DNA of 64,000 bases from Lancefieldella sp. Marseille-Q7238 (GTDB lineage Bacteria; Actinomycetota; Coriobacteriia; Coriobacteriales; Atopobiaceae): NCBI RefSeq assembly GCF_949152215.1, contig NZ_OX424407.1:1244530-1308529 (forward strand). The letters run 5' to 3'. The notes below the pieces were generated by a model that saw only the letters and a program-made list of their open reading frames with translations, made no database searches and was not told the origin of the DNA. Below are positions 51,109 to 60,801 of this stretch, in pieces (position 1 is the stretch's first letter; each line of letters starts with the position of its first letter). The position numbers and the translations under genes were made by a program.

Positions 51109-51621
51109 TTGAGCAAGTCAAAGCGATTTTCAGCAAGCGAGAGAAACGGTCGCCGCATCAGCCGTGCGGTGCAGACTCATGCTGTCGACCAGCCTGCCTT
51201 AGCAGCACCCAAGCGCGCAACAGTGCCCGCTCGGCTGGCGCGCATTGAGACTCGCATTAAAGTTGAGCTTCTTGTGGTAGTACTTCTCGCCATATGCGCG
51301 GCCTACGCCCTGACAATCGCGACAAAGCCCAGCTCAGGGGTGCTTAAGCTCAATGACGGAGCCATTACATACGACGGCGGCCTGCTGCACGGTCGGATGG
51401 ACGGCAACGGCACAATGACGTTTGATAACGGTGATACCTACACAGGAGAATTCAAGGACGGTGCGTTTAACGGATCGGGTACGTTTACCTCCAAAGACGG
51501 CTGGAAGTACGAGGGTAATTTCACCAACGGAGAGCCGGATGGAGAAGGCACGCTTACAACCGAAGACAGCGTAGTCTACCAAGGCACCTTCAAGCAGGGG
51601 ATATATCAAAGTGCGCATTAA
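51109..51621 (+). CDS. Membrane-anchored MORN-repeat protein
   Basis: A 170-residue protein from TTG 51109 (AGGAGA upstream). A basic N-terminus is followed by one membrane helix (about 45-63). Three to four MORN repeats follow (DGGLLHGRMDGNGTMTF, YTGEFKDGAFNGSGTF, YEGNFTNGEPDGEGTL, YQGTFKQG). The repeats should be outside the cell. It overlaps the acyltransferase gene by 11 bp, so it probably helps place or regulate that enzyme. Confidence 0.82.
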   Translation: MSKSKRFSASERNGRRISRAVQTHAVDQPALAAPKRATVPARLARIETRIKVELLVVVLLAICAAYALTIATKPSSGVLKLNDGAITYDGGLLHGRMDGNGTMTFDNGDTYTGEFKDGAFNGSGTFTSKDGWKYEGNFTNGEPDGEGTLTTEDSVVYQGTFKQGIYQSAH

Positions 51622-53419
51622 ATGGTTTTCATTCGTCCGTATAACGGGACTGCTTCTGGTTCTGGTCTATCACTTCTTCAAGCCCGCTTTGCCCGGCGGC
51701 TTTGTGGGTGTCGACGTATTCTTTACATTTTCGGGATACCTTATTACCGCTCTGCTTATCGATGAATTCGCTCGCGAGAAGCGCATAAAATTTGTCGCGT
51801 TTTTACGCAGACGCTTCTACCGCATTGTGCCGCCGCTGGTGGGTATGGTGCTTGTAACTACGCCATTGGCTCTCTTGGTTCGTGATGACTTCGCGGCGGG
51901 TATCGGGCAGCAGGTTGCCGCTGCCGTCGGCTTTGTGACCAACTATTACGAGATTCTTCTGGGCGGCAGCTATGAGACGCAGTTCGCGCCTCACCTGTTC
52001 TTGCATACGTGGAGCCTTGCTGTTGAGATGCACTACTATATCCTTTGGGGAGCGGCTGTTTTCTTGCTGTCAAAGGTCACGAATTCCGCTAAGAGCTTGC
52101 GCGTTCGTATTTTTGTCGTTTCAGCGGCGCTGTTTATTGCCAGCTATCTTGCGATGGCGATTGGCGCTCAGGATTCTACAAACCTTTCCATTCAGTATTT
52201 CTCCACGCAAACGCACATCTTCCCCTTCTTTGTCGGTTCCGCTCTCGCGTGCTTTGCCGGTATCGCTACAACAAGCGCGAGGTTTACCTCCTTTGTTACA
52301 AAATACAATCTCAAACAGGCACTTCTCGCCGCAGCTATCAGCGCGGTAGTACTGTTTGTTCTGGGAGTATTGCTTACGTTTGATGACATCCATACCTACC
52401 GATTCGGTTTTCTGCTGGCGTCTTTGGCGGCCGCGACAATGGTCTTGGCAACGCGTGTGCTGCATGAAAAAACCCCTCAAGTTAAAGAGCCAAAGATTGT
52501 CTCGTATTTTGCGGATACCAGCTATGGCGTATATCTGTTTCACTGGCCACTCTTTAACTTGCTATCAGAGAAGTTTGACCCCGGCACGTCCGCAGCTATA
52601 ACTGTGGCGTTGTCGCTGGCGCTTGCGAGCCTGTCGTTTTATGTCATTGAACCGCTTCTGGCCGGTCGCACGTCGTGCGTTTTGGGTCGTACCATCACAC
52701 TTAAACAGGCCTTGAAACCGCTGAGCGCTGTTGGCGGCCTCTTGTTGGCGGCGACGCTCTATACCTCGGTGACGGCTCCGACAATCAGTTCGTTTCAGCT
52801 GAGCAATCTGAGCAATGGCGCTATTCAGGCGGACAACCACATGTCTGTGACGAGAAAGATGGCCGACAGTGCTCAGGCCAGCAACTATAACGTGACTCCC
52901 GGTGTGACGTATATTGGCGACTCGGTATCTCTGCGCGCCATTTCATATCTGCAAAAGGCGTTTCCGGAAGCTCAGATTGACGCGACGGTCAGCCGCAATG
53001 TGAGCATGGGCGCCGATGTGCTTGAGACCGATATCGCCAACAACGCCGTTATGCAGGATATCGTTGTCGCGTTGGGCACCAACCCTGTCGGCGGGACGGA
53101 AGCTATTGACCGTATCGTTGAGATGCTGCCAAAAGGGCACCGCCTCATTTTCGTAACGCCGCACGACGGTCGCCATAACGATCCTTCCTCGGGCGCGGCG
53201 GCCATTCGCGCCTATGAGCTGCAGCTCGCCGAGAAGTACGACTATATCTACATCGCTGACTGGCATCAAACGGCCGTTGATCACCCGGAGCTCTGGCCTG
53301 GTACTGATAATGTTCACTTTGGCAGCGATTCAGACACCATCAACGCGGGCGGTGAACTTTTTGCCACAACCGTTGCTGACGCGATTGCCAAAGCGGATCA
53401 GGGTCCTGTGAAACCGTAG
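51611..53419 (+). CDS. Acyltransferase-3 / SGNH fusion (OatA/OafA-like)
   Basis: A 602-residue protein with about eleven membrane helices. It begins with RITGLLLVLVYHFF and FVGVDVFFTFSGYLIT (acyltransferase-3 motifs), has HTWSLAVEMHYY further on, and ends in an extracellular SGNH domain with YIGDSVSLRA (Ser) and DNVHFGSDSDT (Asp-His). This layout is that of OatA-type enzymes, which move acetyl groups out and onto peptidoglycan or another glycan. GTG 51611 is coupled to the MORN gene. The acceptor is not certain. Confidence 0.87.
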   Translation: MRIKWFSFVRITGLLLVLVYHFFKPALPGGFVGVDVFFTFSGYLITALLIDEFAREKRIKFVAFLRRRFYRIVPPLVGMVLVTTPLALLVRDDFAAGIGQQVAAAVGFVTNYYEILLGGSYETQFAPHLFLHTWSLAVEMHYYILWGAAVFLLSKVTNSAKSLRVRIFVVSAALFIASYLAMAIGAQDSTNLSIQYFSTQTHIFPFFVGSALACFAGIATTSARFTSFVTKYNLKQALLAAAISAVVLFVLGVLLTFDDIHTYRFGFLLASLAAATMVLATRVLHEKTPQVKEPKIVSYFADTSYGVYLFHWPLFNLLSEKFDPGTSAAITVALSLALASLSFYVIEPLLAGRTSCVLGRTITLKQALKPLSAVGGLLLAATLYTSVTAPTISSFQLSNLSNGAIQADNHMSVTRKMADSAQASNYNVTPGVTYIGDSVSLRAISYLQKAFPEAQIDATVSRNVSMGADVLETDIANNAVMQDIVVALGTNPVGGTEAIDRIVEMLPKGHRLIFVTPHDGRHNDPSSGAAAIRAYELQLAEKYDYIYIADWHQTAVDHPELWPGTDNVHFGSDSDTINAGGELFATTVADAIAKADQGPVKP

Positions 53420-53451
53420 CGGCTTTCGCAGCGGTTTCTTGCGAGGTTTCT

Positions 53452-54618
53452 ATGAGAACGCCTTTCAAAAGACAACTCTCCATTCTTTTAGCCGCTGATT
53501 CCTTCAAAGGTGCGGCTTCAAGCGCTGAAATTGAAGACTATCTTGAAGTGGGCATCCTGCGCGCTTTTCCCGATGCGCGTATACGAAAGGTTCCTATTGC
53601 CGATGGTGGTGAGGGTACGCTCGATGCCTTTATCGCACAAGGCGGCGGACGGCGTGAAACCATATATGTGGAGAATCCCTTTGGCAAACGCATAGCCGCG
53701 CGCTTCGGAGTGCTTTCAGATGACTCCGCTGTGATTGAAATGGCTGAAGCCGCAGGTATCGGGTTTTCTGATCGCAGCTGTGAGGCTGCGCTGCGGGCAT
53801 CGACATATGGGGTAGGACAACTGCTTCATGCCGTACTTGAACAGGGAATACGTCGTGTGTATATAGGCCTTGGTGGAAGTGCGACTACTGACGGCGGAGC
53901 TGGTCTGGCAGAAGCGCTCGGGATACAGCTTCTGGATTCCCACGGCAAGACGGTTCCCCGTGGTCTTCAGGGCTTACGGGAAGTTGTCTCTGTTGATAAA
54001 AGTCTTTTGGATCAGCGCCTGCAAGAGAGTGAAATTATTGCTCTCAGCGACGTTGACACTCCGCTTACCGGTACCTGCGGAGCTGTGTATGTCTTTGGAC
54101 CTCAAAAGGGTCTTTTGGACGCCCGCCTATGCGAATTTGACGCCTGGATGCAGCGCTATGCCAATGTTGTTTTTGCAGATACGGGATATGACGCAAGTCT
54201 TGTGGCAGGTGCAGGAGCGGCAGGCGGTCTTGGTTTTGGGCTTCTTTCATTTTGCGGAGCAACGATAACGTCTGGGGTTGAAGCGCTTCTCGACAGGGTT
54301 CACTTTAATGAATTGCTCCGTGAGACCGATCTGGTCATTACGGGAGAGGGCCGCATGGATAACCAAACGGCGCATGGAAAGGCTCCTGTGGGGATTGCGC
54401 GGCGGGCGGCTTTACAAGGCGTGCCGACCTATGCCGTTGTTGGATCTTGCACGGAAGATCTGTCAGAAGTACATAGAGCCGGCATCCAGCGGGTCTTTGC
54501 GTCAGCCCCTTCTGATCTCTCGCTGGAAGAGTGCATGCGCCGTACATCGGAAGACGTTGCCGCCGCTGCCGAACGTGCCGTGCGATTTTTTATACAAGAT
54601 CAGCAGAGTTTCAAATAA
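53452..54618 (+). CDS. glxK: Glycerate kinase
   Basis: A 388-residue glycerate kinase of the GlxK/GarK type. It contains LAADSFKGAASSAE, PIADGGEGTLDAF, IGLGGSATTDGGAGLAEALG and TGEGRMDNQTAHGKAPVGIA, all family signatures. It makes phosphoglycerate from glycerate and ATP. ATG 53452 follows GCGAGG. It is 32 bp after the acyltransferase gene but is functionally separate from it. Confidence 0.92.
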   Translation: MRTPFKRQLSILLAADSFKGAASSAEIEDYLEVGILRAFPDARIRKVPIADGGEGTLDAFIAQGGGRRETIYVENPFGKRIAARFGVLSDDSAVIEMAEAAGIGFSDRSCEAALRASTYGVGQLLHAVLEQGIRRVYIGLGGSATTDGGAGLAEALGIQLLDSHGKTVPRGLQGLREVVSVDKSLLDQRLQESEIIALSDVDTPLTGTCGAVYVFGPQKGLLDARLCEFDAWMQRYANVVFADTGYDASLVAGAGAAGGLGFGLLSFCGATITSGVEALLDRVHFNELLRETDLVITGEGRMDNQTAHGKAPVGIARRAALQGVPTYAVVGSCTEDLSEVHRAGIQRVFASAPSDLSLEECMRRTSEDVAAAAERAVRFFIQDQQSFK

Positions 54619-54691
54619 ATTGCACGCGTAGAGCATGGTGTGTAGAGCACGGTTACGGGCGGATACGCTGTCGTGCGAGTATGCGTGCGGT

Positions 54692-54716
54692 TAGTCCTTG
54701 TCGCTAGTCCTTGTCG
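54692..54716 (-). repeat. 12-bp tandem duplication at a stop codon
   Basis: TAGTCCTTGTCG occurs at 54692-54703 and 54705-54716 (13-bp period). On the minus strand the upstream copy includes the stop codon of the small membrane gene, and the second copy follows it. Confidence 0.7.
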
Positions 54717-54892
54717 TGGGCAAACGACATAATGATATTGCCGCCGATTAAAAGCACCAGACCAAGGGAAGTCAGCGCTGTTCGTAGCGGATCTGCGATG
54801 AAATCGGAAGGCAGATAGAGGCCGCCTATCAGCAAAAAGATGCTGAAGAGAGCCGCGAGCAGGCCGAACATTTTTTGAGTGGCCTCATTCAT
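54704..54892 (-). CDS. Small two-helix membrane protein
   Basis: 62 residues with two hydrophobic segments (GLLAALFSIFLLIGGLYL and LTSLGLVLLIGGNIIMSF). It overlaps the upstream ABC transporter gene by 8 bp, so it is the last gene of the ECF/ABC operon. I do not recognise a family; it may be a small transporter subunit. Confidence 0.65.
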   Translation of the reverse strand: MNEATQKMFGLLAALFSIFLLIGGLYLPSDFIADPLRTALTSLGLVLLIGGNIIMSFAHDKD

Positions 54893-56720
54893 CTGCCATC
54901 TCCTGTGCTACCTGGCCCTTTATAGGTTTTTCTGCAGGTTCCCGCGTTTCATACATTTGTGTTGAGGACGTATGCCATTCGTGCGATTGAATGTCCACCT
55001 GCACCATATGGCAATACGCGCCATTTCGCGCCATCAGCTCATCGTGAGATCCACATTCGATGATTCTGCCGTCGTCGATGACCGCAATCTTGTCGGCGTT
55101 GCGAATAGTAGGGAGTTTATGGGCAATCACCAGAGTCGTTTTATTGCGGCACAGCTCTGTCATGGCCTGTTGGATATAGCGCTCATTGTCGGCATCGATG
55201 CTGGCAGTCGCTTCATCAAGCACAATAATGGGCGCGTCCTTGAGAATTGCGCGTGCAAGAGAAATACGCTGCGCCTCGCCGCCCGAGAGCGTGGCACCGC
55301 CTTCACCAATCATGGTGTCAAAACCGTACGGCATGCGCATAATAAACTCGTAGCAGCAGGCTTTACGTGCTGCTTCGAACACCTCTTCGCGGGTCGCATT
55401 CGGCTTTCCCATGGCAATATTGTTGTATACCGTATCCTGGAACAAATAGACATGTTGAAACACCATGCTGATATGATCCATGAGCGCTGCCATCGGCAGC
55501 TGACGAACATCAATACCTCGCAGCAGTACACTTCCTTTGGAGACGTCCCAGAAACGGGCTAAAAGATTGGCGATAGTGGTTTTGCCGCTTCCTGATTGTC
55601 CCACCAAAGCAATCATTTGCCCGCGGTCAGCAGAGAAAGAGATATCGGTAAGCACGACCTTCTCGCCGTAGGCAAAAGAAACATGGGAAAATTCGATTTC
55701 GTGTTTGATAGTACCTTCGACATCGTCTGCCTGGGGAACACAGCTGGTGCCTGTGTCGCTCAACTCTTCCTGGGAAAACAGGGCTTCAATGCGGTTGAGA
55801 GCGCTTTCCATAATGATAAGGCGTGTACTCTGCTGGTAAAGGTCTCTGAGCGGTCCAAAGAGCTGGAACAAAAAGAGGGTAATGCCGACAAAGGTACCAA
55901 GTGCCAAGGTGCCTTGTTCGAATTGCCAGACAGCGAGTGCGAGCGCCGCTGCGGAACCCAGACCATATACTATGAGGAGCGCTATTTCAAAAGGAGATTG
56001 CTCGTAAGCAAATTGCAGGCTGGTGTCGCGCATATCGGAGAAACTTTTACGCAAGTCGCACGCGCTTTCTCCGGTCAAATTGTAGCTCTTGACAACGGCA
56101 AGACCCTCCGTATATTCCAGCACAGCATCAGTTACCTGCTCGATAGTCTGCTGGCGGACGCTTGAGTTCCGTCTCGCTTGCGCGAGCATTGGCTGTGCAA
56201 TCAGGATGGCGAGAAGTTCAACCGCCAGTACGGCGATTCCTATCAGGGGGTTCATCGCTAAAAGAAATGCGGTCAGGATAACCTGAGCAAAAACGTCGCT
56301 GACAACGTTTGCAACAATTGACATGCTCTGCTCTTCGATGTAGACCATATCGGCCGAAAGAATCGAGCTGATGCGTCCGATGTTGCCGGCGGTGAAAAAT
56401 CCCATAGGGAGGCGCCGCAGATGATAACCGAGCTCTACGCGTTTCTCGGCAAAAATCTCATAACCTGTTCCTGATTGCATGCGATCAGACAGGTAGTGGA
56501 AGATAGATTGAAGTGCCAGAAGCACCAGCATTCCCGCTGCTAAAAAACAACAGGTCAAAGGGGTTGCTCTGTCGTCAAGCAGCAGGTTTAGTGAAATGAT
56601 CGCCAGCATGAGTGGCATATTTGCGCAAAACGATTTCAGAAATGTGAAGCCATACGCGAGTCTGATGCGTCGCGCATACGAGCCTGAAAAAACAAGAATG
56701 CGGTGGACAAGCCTTAGCAT
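54885..56720 (-). CDS. ABC transporter, permease-ATPase half-transporter
   Basis: A 611-residue exporter-fold half transporter. Six membrane helices fill about residues 15-300, then the ATPase has GQSGSGKTT (Walker A), LSGGEAQR (signature) and IIVLDEATASID. ATG 56720 follows AGGAGG and overlaps the 1112-residue gene by 7 bp, so both are likely made together as a heterodimer with the third ATPase unit of that protein. Exporter-fold pairs of the YbtP/YbtQ type act as siderophore importers, which would suit this ECF/metal context, but drug or lipid export remains possible. Confidence 0.85.
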   Translation of the reverse strand: MLRLVHRILVFSGSYARRIRLAYGFTFLKSFCANMPLMLAIISLNLLLDDRATPLTCCFLAAGMLVLLALQSIFHYLSDRMQSGTGYEIFAEKRVELGYHLRRLPMGFFTAGNIGRISSILSADMVYIEEQSMSIVANVVSDVFAQVILTAFLLAMNPLIGIAVLAVELLAILIAQPMLAQARRNSSVRQQTIEQVTDAVLEYTEGLAVVKSYNLTGESACDLRKSFSDMRDTSLQFAYEQSPFEIALLIVYGLGSAAALALAVWQFEQGTLALGTFVGITLFLFQLFGPLRDLYQQSTRLIIMESALNRIEALFSQEELSDTGTSCVPQADDVEGTIKHEIEFSHVSFAYGEKVVLTDISFSADRGQMIALVGQSGSGKTTIANLLARFWDVSKGSVLLRGIDVRQLPMAALMDHISMVFQHVYLFQDTVYNNIAMGKPNATREEVFEAARKACCYEFIMRMPYGFDTMIGEGGATLSGGEAQRISLARAILKDAPIIVLDEATASIDADNERYIQQAMTELCRNKTTLVIAHKLPTIRNADKIAVIDDGRIIECGSHDELMARNGAYCHMVQVDIQSHEWHTSSTQMYETREPAEKPIKGQVAQEMADE

Positions 56721-59700
56721 GACGCCTCCTTGGTGCCTTTGACTATCTCTTGCGGCATTTCTCGGAGCGTCCAGCCAGAAGTTTCTTCGGCGGCATTCCA
56801 TAGCGTGCGGTATTCCGGGCAGGATGAAATGAGTTCATCCTGCGTTCCCTCTGCGAGAACATGTCCATGATGCAGCATGATGATCTTATCGGCATGCGCT
56901 ATAGAGCGAAGTTTATGAGCAATGACGATTACTGTTTTGCCGACAATGATTTCACTGATAGCACGGTTCATCTTTCGTTCGTTTTCAGGGTCGATAAAGG
57001 CGGTGGCTTCGTCGAGCACTACGATGGGAGCGTCTTTTAGAATGGCTCGTGCAAATGAGATACGCTGGCGCTGGCCGCCCGACAGCTTCAGGCCGGCTGT
57101 GCCAACGTTGGTATCATAGCCATCTTCAAGCGTTCTGATGAACTCATCGCACTGCGCTTTTCGAGCGGCTTCATATACCTCTTCATCGGTTGCTTCGGGT
57201 CGGCCAACACGAATGTTTTCCAAGATGCTTCTATTAAACAGGAACAAATCTTGGGAGACGTAGGATATCTGATTGTTAAGCGTCTGTTGCGACAGACTCT
57301 CAAGGCGTTGTCCTCCTATAGAGATGCTGCCGCTTGCAACGTCATAATGGTGAGCCAAAAGACGGGCAACAGTACTTTTGCCACTGCCGCTTTCTCCCAC
57401 CAAAGCAGTCATCTGATTTTCTCTGGCGGTAAATGAAACTCCCTTGAGTACTTCGCTGTCGCTGTAGGCAAAATGCACATTCTCAAATGAGACATCATGG
57501 CTATAACCTGTGAAATTCTCGTTTCCCGTTTTGAGCGGGGTCTGATCCAACGCCTTTTCAAGCGCCTGAATCTTAAAGCCCACCTGAGGAATTGCTCCGA
57601 TAAATGTCATACAATGCAGCAGAAGTGGTCCTATGCCAAAGCTGAGGCAAAGAACCAGTATGCATTTTGAGAGTGTTATATGGCCGAGAAGTACCATCAG
57701 TACTCCAAAAGGCAGCGTGTACAGCACGATATTTGAAAACAGACTGCCGTACAGAGCCATCCAAGGCCAACAAATCTTATACCAGCCCAAGGCTTGATCG
57801 CGATAAGATGCCACGGAACGTTTGAATCTCTCACCCGAATCTTTTTGGCGATTAAATATGCGTACAACTTCCATGCCGTGTACGTATTCAATGATGGTAT
57901 TGTTGAGACGTTTGGTAGCGGAAAAATAGCTGCCCATTTTATCGATACCCACGTTGTACATCTGTTGGGAGACAATGATACCGAACATCACCACGAGAAC
58001 GGTGAGAAGGGCCATCTGCCAGTCGATGGCGCAAATTGTCAGGAGCACGACCGCAACAACGGAGATATTTGCCGCTCCTTCGGGAATTATATGCGCCAGC
58101 AGAAGCTCAATCGATTCAACGTCATCGGTGAACAGCTTTTTGATAGCGCCGGCTCCCATGTCCTGCACCGTGCCGATAGATTGCGTTTCCAATCGCTCTT
58201 GCAGGAATTCTCTGAGATTTTTAAGGGTATTGAATGCGGCCTTATGCGAGAAGATCAGGCCTGTTGTATAAAGTATCGCATGTATACACTCGCATAGGGC
58301 AACGGCTGCGATAGCAGGAACGGCTGTTGCAACAGTAATGCTTTCACCGGCAAGAGCTGAGGCAATAAGGTTGTAGATGAACAGATAGGGAACAACGCTT
58401 GTTACCGCACCGATGACCATAAAAAGGGCCGCTAGGGCGATACCTTTTTTCTGCTCTCCCGCATACTGCAGGATTTTGCCTATAGCTCTGGTATGACTCC
58501 GTCTTTTGCTGGTGCTTTTGCTGCTGGGGGAGAGAAAATAACTGCGCACACGCACGACGCCTTCATGGTCAAGCGGATAGAACGCTATGGCGCGTCCATC
58601 GCGTATGTGCAGCACATGCGTGCAGCATTGCAAAATCAGTTCGGGATCATGCGTGATGATAACTGAGCATTGGACTTGACCGTGCATGTCTCGTAGAAGG
58701 TCTCCGAAACGTTCCATACCGCGGCGATCGAGGCCGCTTGTAGGCTCATCATAGAACAGAATGTCTTTGCCTGCGCAAAGCGCTGACGCGATAGCTACAC
58801 GTTGTTTTTGTCCTCCGGAAAGTGATGCGGGGTGACGGTTTTTGTAGGCAAGTACACCCAGGCTGTCAAGAATGCGGTCGGCCTCTTCTTCTGAGACGTG
58901 CGCGTTGAGACTGACTTCTTCGGTCACGTCTTCTGCAAATAGTTGGCGGTTGACATCCTGCATGACCATAAAGCTTCTCTTGGAACGAGCCTTTGCTGTT
59001 TCAAAAATGCCGTTAAAGGCAACCGTTCCGCTGGAGGGAGTGACACCGCAAAGTGATTCTGCCAAGGTGCTTTTGCCGCAGCCATTGTCGCCAATCACGG
59101 CAACTACGCTATGCAGAGGGAATGAAATGCGGTTGATATCTAGGATACGTGCACTGCCGCGGTTGCAGGTAAGGTCAATCGCTTCAAGAGCCGAGCGCTT
59201 CTCGGCAGCCTCGTCGGCGGTTGTTGTGGCAGTTGATATGCCCGCAGTCGTCTCGGTGCGTGCTGCGGCAAACTGGCGTTCATTGGCTTGCGCCTTGGTG
59301 AGTCGACGCAAATCGGTGCAGCGCAGACCCAGTTTTGAGAGTTGATCATCATCAAGCAAGCGCATTTCGTGCGCCGAGAAGGTCTTTTCAATACGCCCGT
59401 TTTTGACATAGATAAACTGATCCGCCAGATCCATGAGGTAGTGCAGGCGATGTTCGGACAAGACGATAGTCTTTCCCTCTTCTTTCATCTTTGCCAAGAT
59501 GTCGTGCAAGCGATGTATAGCCTTTTTATCAAGGTTTGATGACGGTTCGTCCATGACGTATATGCGTGGATCAGAAGCATAGACTGAACCGCAGGCAATC
59601 TGCTGTTTTTCTCCTCCAGAGAGCTCAAAGATGTTGCGGTTCATGAGAGCATCAAGTTGCATGTCGGCGCATGTCTTGGCGAGTCTGCGTCGTATTTCAT

Positions 59701-60052
59701 CACGAGGCAGCGCTTGGTTTTCACAGCCGAATACCAATTCACCGGTAGTATCTACATTAAAGAACTGACTTTTAGGATTCTGAAAGACGCTGCCGATATA
59801 GGCGGCAGTATCGTGAAGCTCTGCGGTAGTGACGCAGATATCGTCTACAGAGACGGTGCCCTCCATCTCTCCTTCATAGAAATTGGGGGCGAGGCCATTG
59901 ATAAGACGCGTAAGAGTGGTTTTCCCGCATCCGGATTCGCCGACGAATACCGTGAACGTTCCGTCACCAATGGTCAAATTGATATGATTGACACCGTCAC
60001 CGGTACCGTTTTCACCACCGTAATGGAAACTGACATCTTCAAAGCGAATCAT
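56714..60052 (-). CDS. Triple-ATPase fusion: ECF double ABC ATPase joined to an ABC half-transporter
   Basis: 1112 residues in one frame. Residues 1-255 are an ECF-type ATPase (GESGCGKTT, LSGGEKQQ). Residues 285-505 are a second one (GDNGCGKST, LSGGQKQR). After a Ser/Lys linker, residues 540-830 carry six membrane helices, and residues 860-1090 hold a third ATPase (GESGSGKST, LSGGQRQR, IVVLDEATAFID). Thus the two EcfA-like ATPases and one exporter-fold half transporter, normally separate genes, are fused. It overlaps the T-component gene by 4 bp. The fusion would fix a 1:1 ratio of ECF motor and ABC unit. Confidence 0.85.
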   Translation of the reverse strand: MIRFEDVSFHYGGENGTGDGVNHINLTIGDGTFTVFVGESGCGKTTLTRLINGLAPNFYEGEMEGTVSVDDICVTTAELHDTAAYIGSVFQNPKSQFFNVDTTGELVFGCENQALPRDEIRRRLAKTCADMQLDALMNRNIFELSGGEKQQIACGSVYASDPRIYVMDEPSSNLDKKAIHRLHDILAKMKEEGKTIVLSEHRLHYLMDLADQFIYVKNGRIEKTFSAHEMRLLDDDQLSKLGLRCTDLRRLTKAQANERQFAAARTETTAGISTATTTADEAAEKRSALEAIDLTCNRGSARILDINRISFPLHSVVAVIGDNGCGKSTLAESLCGVTPSSGTVAFNGIFETAKARSKRSFMVMQDVNRQLFAEDVTEEVSLNAHVSEEEADRILDSLGVLAYKNRHPASLSGGQKQRVAIASALCAGKDILFYDEPTSGLDRRGMERFGDLLRDMHGQVQCSVIITHDPELILQCCTHVLHIRDGRAIAFYPLDHEGVVRVRSYFLSPSSKSTSKRRSHTRAIGKILQYAGEQKKGIALAALFMVIGAVTSVVPYLFIYNLIASALAGESITVATAVPAIAAVALCECIHAILYTTGLIFSHKAAFNTLKNLREFLQERLETQSIGTVQDMGAGAIKKLFTDDVESIELLLAHIIPEGAANISVVAVVLLTICAIDWQMALLTVLVVMFGIIVSQQMYNVGIDKMGSYFSATKRLNNTIIEYVHGMEVVRIFNRQKDSGERFKRSVASYRDQALGWYKICWPWMALYGSLFSNIVLYTLPFGVLMVLLGHITLSKCILVLCLSFGIGPLLLHCMTFIGAIPQVGFKIQALEKALDQTPLKTGNENFTGYSHDVSFENVHFAYSDSEVLKGVSFTARENQMTALVGESGSGKSTVARLLAHHYDVASGSISIGGQRLESLSQQTLNNQISYVSQDLFLFNRSILENIRVGRPEATDEEVYEAARKAQCDEFIRTLEDGYDTNVGTAGLKLSGGQRQRISFARAILKDAPIVVLDEATAFIDPENERKMNRAISEIIVGKTVIVIAHKLRSIAHADKIIMLHHGHVLAEGTQDELISSCPEYRTLWNAAEETSGWTLREMPQEIVKGTKEASC

Positions 60053-60801
60053 AGGACACTCATTCCTGATATTCGGGAATAGAGTATCCAGGCCGCGGTG
60101 GTACAGAAAATAATAATGGCAATAACATCGGCAAGGTGAAGTTGTACTTTTTCAAATGAGGTGCGCTCGCGTTTGCTGTCCATGCCCCGAGCCAGCGAAG
60201 CTGCGGCTAGTTCTTCCATGACACCGACGGAAGAAAAAAGCAGCGGAACGAGAATATATTCGATGGTTTGAAACGGTCGACGGAAGATGGTTCCCGGGGT
60301 CATCGAGATGCCGCGGAATGCCATTGCTTTGCGGACGCCGCTCCATTCATTCTGTACGGTTGGAATAAAGCGAAACATGACTGCCAAAGGAATAACAATG
60401 GTCATAGGCAGGTGCATGGCCTGGAATGCCGAGAGAAACTGGCTTATGCGTGTGGTGCGCACAAGCAGGAGGAAAGAGACAAGGATAGGGAAGAAGAATA
60501 TAAAAAGCGATATAAATCCCAGGCACAACGAAGTTATCGCTTCAGCACCCTGTTGTTCCGGCGCCTCGACACAATAACGGATAAACAAAATGACAAGAAG
60601 GCTTGCAAAACACTTGAGCGCCAATGCTCGCTTTCCGTTCAAAGCCAGCATAGCGCATTGCAGAAAACCGATTACCAAGATGGGAACAGTGCCGTGTACC
60701 GAGAGACTTAACAGACAGCTGACAAAAAAGACCAGCAGCTTTGTACGCGGATCAAATCGAACGATCGCTTCTGAGTCATCGCCGTAAAGTTCAAAGTCCA
60801 C
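60049..60801 (-). CDS. ECF transporter T component
   Basis: A 250-residue membrane protein of the CbiQ/EcfT family with about five helices and an N-terminal FDPRTKLLVFF motif typical of T components. The conserved AARGMD-like coupling segment appears as AASLARGMDSKR. It couples the S component to the ATPases of the fusion protein with which it overlaps. It starts directly after the S-component gene. Confidence 0.85.
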   Translation of the reverse strand: MDFELYGDDSEAIVRFDPRTKLLVFFVSCLLSLSVHGTVPILVIGFLQCAMLALNGKRALALKCFASLLVILFIRYCVEAPEQQGAEAITSLCLGFISLFIFFFPILVSFLLLVRTTRISQFLSAFQAMHLPMTIVIPLAVMFRFIPTVQNEWSGVRKAMAFRGISMTPGTIFRRPFQTIEYILVPLLFSSVGVMEELAAASLARGMDSKRERTSFEKVQLHLADVIAIIIFCTTAAWILYSRISGMSVL